Positions 1-9,522 of a stretch of 63,941 bases of DNA are shown in pieces; position 1 is the stretch's first letter, and the number at the start of each line of letters is the position of its first letter. Source of the stretch: Lachnospiraceae bacterium (lineage in GTDB: Bacteria; Bacillota_A; Clostridia; Lachnospirales; Lachnospiraceae); contig JAQUUB010000019.1 in the NCBI GenBank assembly GCA_028694115.1, forward strand, positions 1 through 63,941. The letters run 5' to 3'. A program made the position numbers and the translations under genes. Under the pieces are notes generated by a model. The model had not been told where the DNA came from and searched no databases. It saw only the letters and a list, made by a program, of their open reading frames with translations.

Positions 1-205
1 GAGTAAAATACTCGCATCTATCATTTCTATCAAAAGAAAATGAAGTGAAATGCTTGCATTCTCTAACAATAATTATGAACTGGATTTTGGGGCAAAACAA
101 TCCGTCGAATTATTTTGCGCTTACGATGCAAATGCCATGGATATCAGCAAACTCCTTTCAAAAAGCCAGGATTTGGCACGCAGTACCGTAAAGGAGGATA
201 AGTAA
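1..205 (+). pseudogene. Possible 3' end of IS21-type istA, cut by window edge
   Basis: An open frame runs from roughly base 60 to a TAA at 203-205 and stops two bases before the istB start codon. That spacing is typical of the istA-istB junction in IS21 elements. The encoded tail (…AMDISKLLSKSQDLARST…) is short and I cannot recognise IstA signatures in it, so the assignment rests on position only. The end of this frame carries the AAGGAGG ribosome-binding site for istB. Confidence 0.35.
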
Positions 206-207
206 TT

Positions 208-954
208 ATGCTTACAAGAGAAAAAATGGTAAATAACCTTGTTGATGAACTGAATGAAATCGGAATGCCAAGTATGGCGGCAACACTGGATAAAGTATAT
301 CGCTCAGAACGGTTTCTCACACTCGATCACCTCACTTTGATGTCAGAACTGATTGGATCGGAATACGAGGATAAAATCGGCAAACGTGTTAACAACCGGC
401 TACGTCATGCAAAACTGATTGGATGCCCTCAGGTGCTTGAAGAATGTCAGAATACTAGAACAAGAGAATATCTGCCAACAGGAATCATCGGTGTCCTGTC
501 TTCCATGGCCTTCATAAGGGACGGACTCAATATATGTATACTCGGACCATCCGATAGTGGGAAAACACACCTTGCAAAGGCACTGGGAATAGCAGCCTGC
601 AATCATTATAAAGTCGAGTACCACCACTGCGAATCTTATCTTGAAGGAATGGTTTCGCTAAAAGAAACGGATTATAAAAAGTATGATCGAAAGATGACGC
701 TTCTTTCAAAACTTGATTTGTTGATACTTGACGATTTTCTTCTTCACACCATCACAGATGAACGGGAAATAAAGGTTCTGTTTGCCGTTTTAGAAAAAAG
801 ATGCGAAGCATCAAAAAGCACCATTGTCTGTTCACAACGTGAACCAAAAAGTTGGGCATCTATGATATTAAACGATGAGGTTGCTTCGAACGCAATAATG
901 AAGAGAGCAACAAAGCATTATACTGTGGTAATTAATACAAAACCGGCCGATTAA
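208..954 (+). CDS. istB: IstB-like ATPase of an IS21-family insertion sequence
   Basis: A 248-residue AAA+ ATPase, the usual IstB length. IstB helps the IstA transposase choose and capture target DNA. A Walker A motif reads GPSDSGKTHLAKALG near residues 112-126, with D where G is more common. A Walker B stretch, LDLLILDDFLL, lies near 170-180, and the C-terminal segment CSQREPKSWASMI is typical of IstB. The start is supported by AAGGAGG about ten bases upstream. It is the only supported gene on the plus strand, opposite to everything downstream, which fits an independent insertion. It may still be active if its istA, outside the window, is intact. Confidence 0.9.
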   Translation: MLTREKMVNNLVDELNEIGMPSMAATLDKVYRSERFLTLDHLTLMSELIGSEYEDKIGKRVNNRLRHAKLIGCPQVLEECQNTRTREYLPTGIIGVLSSMAFIRDGLNICILGPSDSGKTHLAKALGIAACNHYKVEYHHCESYLEGMVSLKETDYKKYDRKMTLLSKLDLLILDDFLLHTITDEREIKVLFAVLEKRCEASKSTIVCSQREPKSWASMILNDEVASNAIMKRATKHYTVVINTKPAD

Positions 955-1093
955 ACGCTGGCCGTTAACTCCGCCGAGCGGCCGCTGGTAAACGCATCAG
1001 TGACCGCTGACCGGCGCAAATTGCAAAACTACTGCAACAATCTTTTTCATTTTCATAAGTTAGTCTAATCTCCCTAAAAGAGTGGTACAGTTT
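955..1093. other. IS21 right-end segment between istB and the polysaccharide locus
   Basis: Non-coding. It contains a GC-rich palindrome (AGCGGCCGCT, 977-986) and ends in …AGTGGTACAGTTTTCA, which runs into the stop codon of the neighbouring gtrA-like gene at 1094-1096. This is the likely terminal repeat of the IS21 element. No target duplication can be tested because the left end is outside the window. Confidence 0.35.
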
Positions 1094-1525
1094 TCATTTC
1101 TTAAAGACAACCAACTTGCTAAGAATATAATTTAGCACAACAACAACAATATTTGCCAATAGCTTCATCGCCATACCCCACAATTCTTGATACTCGCTCG
1201 GTATATAGTGCGCCCCAATATAGTTTCCTGCAAAAATCATTATTCCTGTATCTAAAACCAAGGTCCCTAATCTTCCAACTATAAAACAAACAATTTCTCT
1301 AATTGCACTAGCTCCTGAACTTTTGCTACAAAAAACCGCTGTTCGATTTGTTACATAGGCAAAGAGAATGCAAATAAAATTTGCAAGGGCGTTACCTATA
1401 CCATTTGCAAATTCATATCCCCACAAATGGTTAAACAATGCATAAAGAGCACAGTTCAGCAGAACTGTTAATCCACCAAAAAATAAATAAGCAATAATCT
1501 CTCTATAACGTTTTATTCTATTCAT
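1094..1525 (-). CDS. GtrA-family membrane protein
   Basis: A 143-residue protein with four hydrophobic segments and the family's usual termini (YREIIAYLFFGGLTVLLN… at the start and …NYILSKLVVFKK at the end). GtrA proteins are thought to move lipid-linked sugars across the membrane. It sits seven bases downstream of the HAD gene and completes a UbiA-HAD-GtrA set, as seen in pathways that make and flip decaprenyl-phosphoryl sugars. This is the last gene of the locus and ends exactly where the IS21 remnant begins, but the C-terminus looks complete. Confidence 0.85.
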   Translation of the reverse strand: MNRIKRYREIIAYLFFGGLTVLLNCALYALFNHLWGYEFANGIGNALANFICILFAYVTNRTAVFCSKSSGASAIREIVCFIVGRLGTLVLDTGIMIFAGNYIGAHYIPSEYQELWGMAMKLLANIVVVVLNYILSKLVVFKK

Positions 1526-1531
1526 ATATGC

Positions 1532-2110
1532 TTATCCTTGCTCCCAGTCCATAATACTATTCTTCTTTACCCGAAAAGCTTTGGTTGCTAGTTTTGCCAT
1601 ATATGTATCAGATTTCGAATCAGAGTAAAACGCTTCTATTTCTGCTTCCGGAAAAATTTCTTTAAACCTGACTACTTTTTCAGCTCCTTGACAATTCTTA
1701 GACAAGAATTTACCGCTTGATAATTCTACCTTTGTTGCAATTAAATTATCTATGCCTAATATGTCGCATATGGGTTTAAGCAAGAACTCTGGTGAAGCAG
1801 AGATAATAACATCATCCTTACGTTTTTGATTTAAATACCATTCCTTGAGTTTACTTTGATTTTGTTTCCAAAAATCATCTACAAAAGTCTTGTCTGTTCG
1901 TACCCCTTTCAAAAAAGAAAAATACATTTCTTTCATTTCTTCTTTTGGAGATAGACGCAATTTATATCTAACTATTCCCAATATTTGCTTTGGAAAGTAG
2001 GCAATTAATTTAGGATATCTTTTCAGGAGAAAGAAATATATGTCTACTGAACTATCGCCATTGTATATTGTTCCGTCAAAATCGTATACATTCACTCTAT
2101 TTACCTCCAT
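1532..2110 (-). CDS. HAD-superfamily phosphatase (HAD-IB type)
   Basis: A 192-residue HAD hydrolase. Motif I is VYDFDGTIYNGDSS near residues 8-21 (nucleophile Asp plus Asp+2), the motif II serine is in DVIISASPEF, and motif III is around FYSDSKSD with the paired aspartates. Between a UbiA transferase and a GtrA protein, the natural substrate would be a phosphorylated lipid-pentose such as decaprenyl-phosphoryl-5-phosphoribose. The substrate is inferred from the neighbours, not from the protein itself. It is separated from the UbiA gene by 8 bp and is clearly in the same operon. Confidence 0.8.
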   Translation of the reverse strand: MEVNRVNVYDFDGTIYNGDSSVDIYFFLLKRYPKLIAYFPKQILGIVRYKLRLSPKEEMKEMYFSFLKGVRTDKTFVDDFWKQNQSKLKEWYLNQKRKDDVIISASPEFLLKPICDILGIDNLIATKVELSSGKFLSKNCQGAEKVVRFKEIFPEAEIEAFYSDSKSDTYMAKLATKAFRVKKNSIMDWEQG

Positions 2111-2118
2111 CTAATTAA

Positions 2119-2991
2119 TCATCGCAATACATACAGCAACGAGAACATACACATTGCATATACTAAGCACAGCAACATCAGCGGAATATCATGAACGACT
2201 ACTTCGACAGGATCACCATCTGAATCACCCTCGACATCAAAACTATATCTAAGTGTGATTAAACAAAGTAGCGGAACAGTCCACACCATTCCTTTAGCTG
2301 CCATACCATAAAAACCTATTGTTACAGGATCAACACTCCAAAGAGCATAGAATACAATTGCTAATGCTAAAAACAAATACATATTTTTATCCAAAAAACT
2401 CTCAGGATATTTTTTCAGTACGCTACGAGTATTTCCAGCAGTTTTTTTTAATTCGTTTCTTCTTTTACCTAATGCCAGATAAAAAGCTAACGAGATGACT
2501 GTAAGATATAGCCAATTTGAAACAACAATATTAGCAGCTACTGCACCGCAAATTAGCCTGAGTAAAAAGCCTGATACCAAAATGGAAACATCAAGAATCG
2601 GCACATTTTTTAGCCCCATACTGTAAGCAATATTCAAACACAGATATAGAAGTAATAAAACACTTGCTATAAAACTCCTTGAAGCTATGCAACATACAGT
2701 AGATACTGCAAAAAGAATTACACAGACAAATATAGCCAATCTAATAGAAATATTACCAGCCGCAATCGGTCTTTTGCATTTTGTTGGATGATTTCGATCC
2801 TTCTCTACATCCTTAATATCATTAATCATATAGACAATTGATGAAGTAAAACAGAAAGCCGCAAAAATCAGTGTGGCGGGCATAAGTTTTTCTGCATCAA
2901 ATAACTTTCCACTACAAACTAAAGCTGCAAAAACAAGCAAATTTTTAACATAATGATGCACTCGCATCTCTTTAAGCAAATATTTCAGCAT
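2119..2991 (-). CDS. UbiA-family prenyltransferase, decaprenyl-phosphate phosphoribosyltransferase-like
   Basis: A 290-residue polytopic membrane enzyme. The Asp-rich motif NDIKDVEKDRNHPTK near residues 57-71 and the following KCKRPIAAGNIS are typical of the DPPR-synthase branch of the UbiA family, which transfers phosphoribose from PRPP to a polyprenyl phosphate. About eight membrane segments are visible. With the adjoining HAD phosphatase and GtrA protein it could supply a lipid-linked ribose or arabinose donor for the exported polysaccharide. No DprE1/DprE2-like epimerase is in the window, so the donor may stay as ribose. Confidence 0.82.
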   Translation of the reverse strand: MLKYLLKEMRVHHYVKNLLVFAALVCSGKLFDAEKLMPATLIFAAFCFTSSIVYMINDIKDVEKDRNHPTKCKRPIAAGNISIRLAIFVCVILFAVSTVCCIASRSFIASVLLLLYLCLNIAYSMGLKNVPILDVSILVSGFLLRLICGAVAANIVVSNWLYLTVISLAFYLALGKRRNELKKTAGNTRSVLKKYPESFLDKNMYLFLALAIVFYALWSVDPVTIGFYGMAAKGMVWTVPLLCLITLRYSFDVEGDSDGDPVEVVVHDIPLMLLCLVYAMCMFSLLYVLR

Positions 2992-3004
2992 GTCTGTTTC
3001 CTCC

Positions 3005-4678
3005 TTATAACGGATAATTTTCTATTGCAAAATTCAGCATCCGGATAAATTCCGCGATATTAAGCTTTGCGATTAGAATAAACAGACATGTCAATATTAC
3101 TATTACACTTTTTTTGTAGCCTTTATTGTAAATTTTCTGAAAGCTTAAAAAGAATGGCACCCAAAAAGCCCATGAAAAGTACAACGAATACAGGAAAAGA
3201 GCATTAGAACTAGTTCCCCATCCCAGCACACACAGGAGTAGCACAGAAAATCCAATCCACGATGCAGAGATTTTACACAGAAGTGAATCTCTGTTCCAAA
3301 TAACAGCCACTACTATCAAAACAATGATAATAATTCCTACAACATTAATCGTATTAGGCTCACTAGACCCCCAAATTAGGAATCCGCTATTATGTACCTT
3401 TTCAACAGCAGGTTGTCCAACAAAACAATCCACAACAAATTTTGAATACTGATAAGCCTTGTCAACAATTGTTAGCTTTTTACCTGTATGCTGAAAGATT
3501 TCTGCTAGATTGGCTTTTATATTAAGAAAAATGTCCATACGACCAAATGCAAGTAATGTTAAAAGAAACATCATTCCGCATTTGAATGCACTTTGAAGCC
3601 ATTCTATGAAAGACTTAGCTTTTTTCCAAACAACCATAAAAGCTGATGTAAGTAATCCATTTGCAGCCCCTATGATCATCAAATCTGCCTTTTTCTGATC
3701 ATACATAACGGCTACTACAGCCATAATCAACCAGAAGAAAGAAGATACATACTGTTCCAAGCATAAAGAAAAGACAATAGCTGGATAAGAGACGCTTAAA
3801 ATCAGTATAATCAAAGATCTAATGATATCATTGTCTGAAATCAGATGGCTTAACAGCCAAATACTCCACACAAGCAGCAAGGCCTGAACAAACGCATACG
3901 CGATAGCCAATCCATTCACATAAAAGCAGTTCAAAATAATGCCAAGTATATATGCAATGCCCATAAAAGGTGCCGCCGTAAGCATATATAAAGGCTGCCT
4001 TAAGTCATTTTGCCCTTGAAAAAGTGATAGCCATACATTTGAACCAGTTAATGTGTAAGAATCGCTTCCGTAAATCACATCATTGTATCCTGATCCATAA
4101 AAAGCTGTAGTATTTCTATAAACCCAAACAATCAGAAAAAAATACAGTGCACAAACAACGATAGCAACTATATTATTAATTTCATACTTTTTATCGATAA
4201 TCGTGTCGATTAATGCAACAACGTTAGAAAGAACGTAATTAAAAATCACACTTACTCCATACATTGCAATAAACGACATTGTGAGTAAAACAATTACTAC
4301 AACAGCTTGTATAGTTGTAGTAGAAATGCCTTTACTCATTAGCTTATTAATTGCTCCAGATTTCATAACCATATGATAAATTGTATCAGCCACACAACAC
4401 AAAGTTCCAGCTGACGAAGCAATGCTGAGCACCCCTGTTTTAGTATTAAACTGCTTCAAGCTACTATAGGTTACACTATTTGCTCGAATTACAATCAAAT
4501 AAAACAAGATTGTTGTAGAGACTAAAATGCCAGGTATAAAGCGGGTTACGCCTCCTTGCGATATAGCACTTAGTCCTATAAATATAGACAGCGAACACCA
4601 GAGCAATAATTTAACAATTACATTTTTATCTCTTAAAGGCGTCGCCCCCTCCCCCAGAGATTTTTGATTAGAATTCAT
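3005..4678 (-). CDS. Large multi-pass membrane protein, possible GT-C glycosyltransferase
   Basis: About 557 residues with at least ten hydrophobic segments. The start is placed at the second Met because TGGAGG precedes it at good spacing. A hydrophilic loop, YGSGYNDVIYGSDSYTLTG, near residues 195-215 follows an early membrane segment, the layout expected of a GT-C enzyme with an acidic catalytic loop. I do not recognise a named family. Next to the DPPR-type genes, a polyprenyl-phospho-pentose-dependent transferase is a reasonable guess. It could also be a second polymerase. Confidence 0.6.
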   Translation of the reverse strand: MNSNQKSLGEGATPLRDKNVIVKLLLWCSLSIFIGLSAISQGGVTRFIPGILVSTTILFYLIVIRANSVTYSSLKQFNTKTGVLSIASSAGTLCCVADTIYHMVMKSGAINKLMSKGISTTTIQAVVVIVLLTMSFIAMYGVSVIFNYVLSNVVALIDTIIDKKYEINNIVAIVVCALYFFLIVWVYRNTTAFYGSGYNDVIYGSDSYTLTGSNVWLSLFQGQNDLRQPLYMLTAAPFMGIAYILGIILNCFYVNGLAIAYAFVQALLLVWSIWLLSHLISDNDIIRSLIILILSVSYPAIVFSLCLEQYVSSFFWLIMAVVAVMYDQKKADLMIIGAANGLLTSAFMVVWKKAKSFIEWLQSAFKCGMMFLLTLLAFGRMDIFLNIKANLAEIFQHTGKKLTIVDKAYQYSKFVVDCFVGQPAVEKVHNSGFLIWGSSEPNTINVVGIIIIVLIVVAVIWNRDSLLCKISASWIGFSVLLLCVLGWGTSSNALFLYSLYFSWAFWVPFFLSFQKIYNKGYKKSVIVILTCLFILIAKLNIAEFIRMLNFAIENYPL

Positions 4679-4800
4679 AATAACCTCCATTTCTAATACT
4701 CATGATATTTCGGAATATTGTTAGTAATATAACCTTCACCTTGAATAAAAACTGCAACTTTTTTGCTATACAATAATATATTCTTAGAACAAGATTTTGA

Positions 4801-6339
4801 TTAGTGTCTCCTTTTTATTTTTGTAAGAACCCACTCCTTTGCCATCTTAAATTTCAAAGTTCTAAAATATGCAAACCAAAGTAAAATATTGGGGAGAAAG
4901 CAACAAACGATTCCTCTTATAAACAAATTCGCCACAGTGTATTCACCTATAAAAGTCGTAACTTTAAACGTAACTATCACTGAGATTATTGTAACTACAG
5001 CATAACCCAAATTATCAATAAAATATTTGGAAATTTTTTCATCTGTAAAATAATGTTTAAATAGGACTTGTGCTCCGAATCCAAAATTAATTAAAATCAA
5101 TGGAATAATTGTGGCAAGCACAATACCATAAACACCCCAAATCCGCACCAAAAGATAATTCAATGCGATATTTGCAATTGTCTCACATATTGCACGGGAT
5201 CTATTTTCCCACCATAATCCAGCTGCGGATGTATATGTGGTTCTAATATCACACATTTTTAGAGCATAAAAATAGATTGAGAAAAGAACTGGAGCCAGGA
5301 GTGGTAAGGTTAATTTTTCACCAACCCACAGAACCATAAAATTTTGGTAAAGGCAAAAAAGAGTAACTGTCGCCCAACTTGAAATCCACATGTATATAAA
5401 ATTAAACACAGTAAAATCGTTATAATTCTTCTTTTTCGATTCTGCAGCAATACTATTTCCGATACCCCCTATCATTGCACTAGTGATTACGTTCATCACT
5501 CCTACGATAGCATTTACTATATAGTAGTAATTATTGTAAATAGTAGTCATAGTCAGGCTAATGAAAGCTGAAACAAAAATACTATCAAACGAATTTCGTG
5601 TCATAAAGCATATTTTTGAAACCATTAAGCCGGACACCTGTTTTTTGATTTCTTTTTTGTCTTCCGATGTTATCTTTCCTTTGCATCTAAGTTGTGGAAA
5701 TTTTTTATCCACAATTCTTGCATTAAGAATGTTATTCGTAATAGTTAAAATCAGCATAGTTGCAACATAAAAATAATACACATAAATGCTTTTCCAAACT
5801 ATCAAAAGAATTAACTGAATAACATTTGTCAATCCTGTTGTTATCGTATCATTCAACGATATGTAATCATTTCTTTGAAATGCCTCAAGAACTGATTTTT
5901 TATACGCCATAAACCAATAACTAGAAACAGTATTAAACAGGTACATGGCAAACAATATATAAATATTGAGTTCATCCGGACATTCTCCATTAATTAATCT
6001 CGGCAGAAATGGCATTAAAACCACTCCACCAATTAAGACAACGGTTCCAATTACCCGATAAATTGACCGATAGTAATTTAGAAGTGCGCAAATTTTTGCT
6101 TGCTGATTTTTGGCGATAGGCTCATACATGCTAAAAACAACAGCGCTACTAAACCCTAACTCCGCCACACTTAATACAGATAAGATTGAACTAAATAGAC
6201 TGTTCAAGCCTAAGTATTCTGCTCCAAGACTGTATATAAATGCCGTTCTAACTAAAAAAGGTAAAAGTAGAACAATAATCTTATTTATAAATCCCATCAC
6301 CATATTTCTTGCTGCGTTTTTTGTTCGATTTATTTTCAC
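4801..6339 (-). CDS. wzx: Wzx-type oligosaccharide flippase
   Basis: A 512-residue MOP-superfamily transporter with about 12-14 membrane segments. The N-terminal stretch MKINRTKNAARNMVMGFINKIIVLLLPFLVR is typical of Firmicute capsule flippases. It should flip the undecaprenyl-diphosphate repeat unit to the outer face of the membrane before Wzy polymerisation. It lies directly upstream of the GT-C-like gene and downstream of the polymerase. There is no sign of damage. Confidence 0.88.
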   Translation of the reverse strand: MKINRTKNAARNMVMGFINKIIVLLLPFLVRTAFIYSLGAEYLGLNSLFSSILSVLSVAELGFSSAVVFSMYEPIAKNQQAKICALLNYYRSIYRVIGTVVLIGGVVLMPFLPRLINGECPDELNIYILFAMYLFNTVSSYWFMAYKKSVLEAFQRNDYISLNDTITTGLTNVIQLILLIVWKSIYVYYFYVATMLILTITNNILNARIVDKKFPQLRCKGKITSEDKKEIKKQVSGLMVSKICFMTRNSFDSIFVSAFISLTMTTIYNNYYYIVNAIVGVMNVITSAMIGGIGNSIAAESKKKNYNDFTVFNFIYMWISSWATVTLFCLYQNFMVLWVGEKLTLPLLAPVLFSIYFYALKMCDIRTTYTSAAGLWWENRSRAICETIANIALNYLLVRIWGVYGIVLATIIPLILINFGFGAQVLFKHYFTDEKISKYFIDNLGYAVVTIISVIVTFKVTTFIGEYTVANLFIRGIVCCFLPNILLWFAYFRTLKFKMAKEWVLTKIKRRH

Positions 6340-6563
6340 CTTTTATACTCCTTAATACGGGGACTTTCTATCCCTCCTTTATCATCAGTTGCTTCAAAAT
6401 GACATAGGAGGCCTTGCTAGAAATCCATCTAATGCATACACAAAGCATATTCGACCGCAAATATTATATTTTCACGCATAAATGCTCTCCATTTCCGCTC
6501 TGTACACACATCTAAATTTAAAATCTTTAAGCTGTGCCAATTCTGTACAGTCCAAAATACAAT

Positions 6564-7763
6564 TTATACATGTTCATAATCCGGCTCTTGATATGCCTCA
6601 ATTAGTCGTTTCGAATTTACGGCCAACACTATAACCAAATATATTATTATACAGTTATCAAACGCCTCTGAAATTTGAATCACAAAAAAAGAAAACAAAC
6701 AACCTGAAATAACTTTCGCAACAGGGTGTTCCCAGTTTTGAGTTAACTGTTTAATCGCCGATCTGTACAACAATAAGTAAATTACACCTGCAACCAATCC
6801 TCCGGTAAATAATATCTGAAGATAATTATCATGACAATGTGTTGCACCAGCCCATATATAATCCACATCAGGCATTATCCCTAGCAAACTAGGAATATCT
6901 TTAGAATACATAACACCATACCCTGATATTGGATTTTTCAAAATTGCATTAATAGCATTCTTCCATATCATAAGTCGACCAGTAAAAGTCATATCTTTTC
7001 CTAAAAATCCAACAATAAATGGTTGCAAAAAATCGAACTTCTGTTGCACAACAACAATAACAAATGCAGCAGCTACCAAAATGCACCCTACCTTTGGCTT
7101 CAGAATTTTCCTAAAAAAAGAAATATTCTGAATAATAAGTATAATCAAAATTCCAACTATTGTTGTTGCCGATCCATCAATCAAATGTGAAATCAACGCG
7201 ACAGCACTCATGTACCATCCGTACTTCTTATTTCCTAACAAAGTCGAATAAATCCAAGCAACAACCACCGCTGGATAGTGCCACGATATTGAAACATTGC
7301 CGACTCCGAAGAGCCACTCTGTAGTATTCGTGCTATAGGCAGCTGAATACACAGAATAAATTCCGTTAGGAAACAATACCATAAGTAATAAATTTATTAC
7401 TGCAAAAACCAAAAAATAGTAATATAAACACTTCATTAGACTTTTGATATTGTTGCTAAACAAATCAAAAATCATGGCCATACATATTACACTACGAGCC
7501 ACTCTCATTACTTCTGGAATGTCTCCTTGTTTAATGTAAGTTTGAATATAAAGCCATATTTCAAGTAAAAGAAAAAGAATTACAAACTCAGCTGGAGTTT
7601 GTTTCCGTTTCAAGTACAAAATAACGCAATATCCCAAATCAAACAATAATATCAACTGATAAATTAATGTAAAGAACGGAAAATGCAATAAATAATTAAT
7701 TTTCAAAATAGGAAATATTAGCAAAACATATAATACTGTTTGCTTTTTTACAACCAATTCCAA
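6564..7763 (-). CDS. wzy: Wzy-like O-antigen/capsule polymerase
   Basis: A 399-residue membrane protein of the O-antigen ligase/polymerase fold with about ten to twelve hydrophobic segments. The large periplasmic-type loop carries FTGRLMIWKNAINAILKNPISGYG and GATHCHDNYLQILFTGG, both signatures of this family (Arg in the FxGR segment, His in the HNxYL-like segment). It joins flipped repeat units into polymer on the outer membrane face. The next gene downstream is the flippase, 224 bp away. Confidence 0.85.
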   Translation of the reverse strand: MELVVKKQTVLYVLLIFPILKINYLLHFPFFTLIYQLILLFDLGYCVILYLKRKQTPAEFVILFLLLEIWLYIQTYIKQGDIPEVMRVARSVICMAMIFDLFSNNIKSLMKCLYYYFLVFAVINLLLMVLFPNGIYSVYSAAYSTNTTEWLFGVGNVSISWHYPAVVVAWIYSTLLGNKKYGWYMSAVALISHLIDGSATTIVGILIILIIQNISFFRKILKPKVGCILVAAAFVIVVVQQKFDFLQPFIVGFLGKDMTFTGRLMIWKNAINAILKNPISGYGVMYSKDIPSLLGIMPDVDYIWAGATHCHDNYLQILFTGGLVAGVIYLLLYRSAIKQLTQNWEHPVAKVISGCLFSFFVIQISEAFDNCIIIYLVIVLAVNSKRLIEAYQEPDYEHV

Positions 7764-8183
7764 TTTGTTATACCTCTTCCTTTTTAGTATATTCTGTCAG
7801 CTTTCTTCGCCTAGTAAATGCCAAGCCCTCATATCTCCCTTTTACACCCCTTGTCAACCAAACTCAATTAAAGATATACTAAAAATGCAACGCAACGCAT
7901 CCTTGAGTCAATTTAATTTTCCGGTTAGAGGTAATTCTTTATTACCTATTAATACCAACAGTCATATTGACTGCTAAATTTTTATCGTTAAAAATCTTCG
8001 CATATATTATCCTAATTATAACGCTCTTATATATTCCACCTAGGATACTATTGACCACACTTGATATTCCAAGAAAAGGCAAAAAGCATTAGTCCGAATC
8101 TCTTGTTAGAATAATATCTTTTATATAAAAAATTTATTTCTAACTGCAATTATGTCATTTATGTTTCCATAGAGCCATTAATA
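7764..8183. other. 420-bp AT-rich gap in the polysaccharide operon
   Basis: No intact gene is visible. Around 7920-8070 the minus strand has a short open stretch encoding something like GISSVVNSILGGIYKSVI… ending in TAA, which may be the tail of a lost gene. I could not assign it to any family. The gap separates the GT61 gene from the polymerase and could be a recombination scar of the kind common in capsule loci. Confidence 0.3.
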
Positions 8184-9368
8184 TTAGCAACCACGATAAA
8201 TAATATTTCTTAATGCTTTTAAGTATTTATTCTTAGAAAGTTTTTTTCTAACCAACAAATATTCAAATCTGAAAAACTGTTTACATTTCACTGCGAAGTA
8301 AGTAAATTTTCCCTTCTTTTCAAATATATATCCTCTATCTAAAAAGAATTTTTCCAAGTTATTGTTATCCGACAACCAGAAAGGATCCTCACCATAAGTC
8401 GGTGCGTAATAATTCATTATCTTTTGAAACGAATCGATATAAACGCTATTTATATCGAACAAATCATCAATCACAAATTGTGGCGGATTGATTACCGGTG
8501 TCTTCGCCAAAATAATAAGCTCAAAATCATGCTTACCTCTAAATATGGAATTGTGCGGAAGTGTTCCGTTTGTACATGCCATTATTTTGGCGTTATTTAT
8601 ATAGAAAATTTGTTCATACACATTTAATTGTTCTGGCGAAAGAATCTTGAACCCGTTTATCGCAAATTGATTCTCAATTTCTTTTTCTCCTACTTCTCTA
8701 ATACTTGATCTCCAAAAATGTGCTCTACTAAAATAAATTTTTTCATACGGTTGAAGATTCTTTATGATTTCGGATTTATATACATTTGCAATTATTGTAT
8801 CAATAATATTTCGATAGCTAGAATTTGCGATTGTATATCCTAGCGTCGGCTCTGGTATTAATACACAGGCAAAGGAACAGGGTTCTTTTATATAGATTAA
8901 CCGACTATCATCAATCCCCATCAGATGAAGCAATTCCAAATAATTCCCCTCAACTTGATTATTGGACCAATTATAACCACAGAACGCTATTCTATAATCC
9001 TTATACTTGTCATCGTTAATAAACCAAAATCGGCATAGACAATCTAGCAAAAAATGCCCCCAATGATTTGGAATAACCGGTATATATATTACGGTTTCTC
9101 TATAAAAAGGCACTTTTTCTTTTTCAAAATCATAATATCCTCCAAATGCATCTCCTACTCTAGATGCTTCGATAAAATTCCCTTCATTAGTTATTGCACC
9201 ACCTCTTCCCCAAAACAAATCAGGATCCTTTTTTGTCGGTAAAATAGTTACATCATCTGCCCTAAAAAAAGAAGGTGTTTCTTTATCAATACCCATATAT
9301 TGCGTATCCGAAAGAAATTTTTTCATGTAACTATCATTATATAAATATTTAGTAATATAGTCTTTCAT
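8184..9368 (-). CDS. Glycosyltransferase family 61 (DUF563)
   Basis: A 394-residue protein with the GT61 core. It has VIPNHWGHFLLDCLCRFWF near residues 95-113 and KIYFSRAHFWRSSIREVGEKEIENQF near 205-230, followed by an acidic NGTLPHNSIFRG-like segment near 262-273. GT61 enzymes add one sugar to the growing repeat unit at the cytoplasmic face. Acceptor and donor cannot be read from sequence. It is followed by a 420-bp gap before the polymerase. Confidence 0.8.
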   Translation of the reverse strand: MKDYITKYLYNDSYMKKFLSDTQYMGIDKETPSFFRADDVTILPTKKDPDLFWGRGGAITNEGNFIEASRVGDAFGGYYDFEKEKVPFYRETVIYIPVIPNHWGHFLLDCLCRFWFINDDKYKDYRIAFCGYNWSNNQVEGNYLELLHLMGIDDSRLIYIKEPCSFACVLIPEPTLGYTIANSSYRNIIDTIIANVYKSEIIKNLQPYEKIYFSRAHFWRSSIREVGEKEIENQFAINGFKILSPEQLNVYEQIFYINNAKIMACTNGTLPHNSIFRGKHDFELIILAKTPVINPPQFVIDDLFDINSVYIDSFQKIMNYYAPTYGEDPFWLSDNNNLEKFFLDRGYIFEKKGKFTYFAVKCKQFFRFEYLLVRKKLSKNKYLKALRNIIYRGC

Positions 9369-9522
9369 TTAAATAACCTCTCTGTAACGATTCTTCATAT
9401 AAATAATTTTAAATAAACAGAATTATTTTAGGCAGAGTACCGCCAATTAAACTTTTATTACCAATAAAATTAATGATATACTTTTTAGTATAAAGTACAA
9501 TTCCTAGACGAATACACAAATG

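Noticed and set aside
6340..6563. Possible remnant of a glycosyltransferase tail between flippase and polymerase
   Set aside because: Short open stretches exist on the minus strand but they switch frame and have no motif; too weak to list as a pseudogene.
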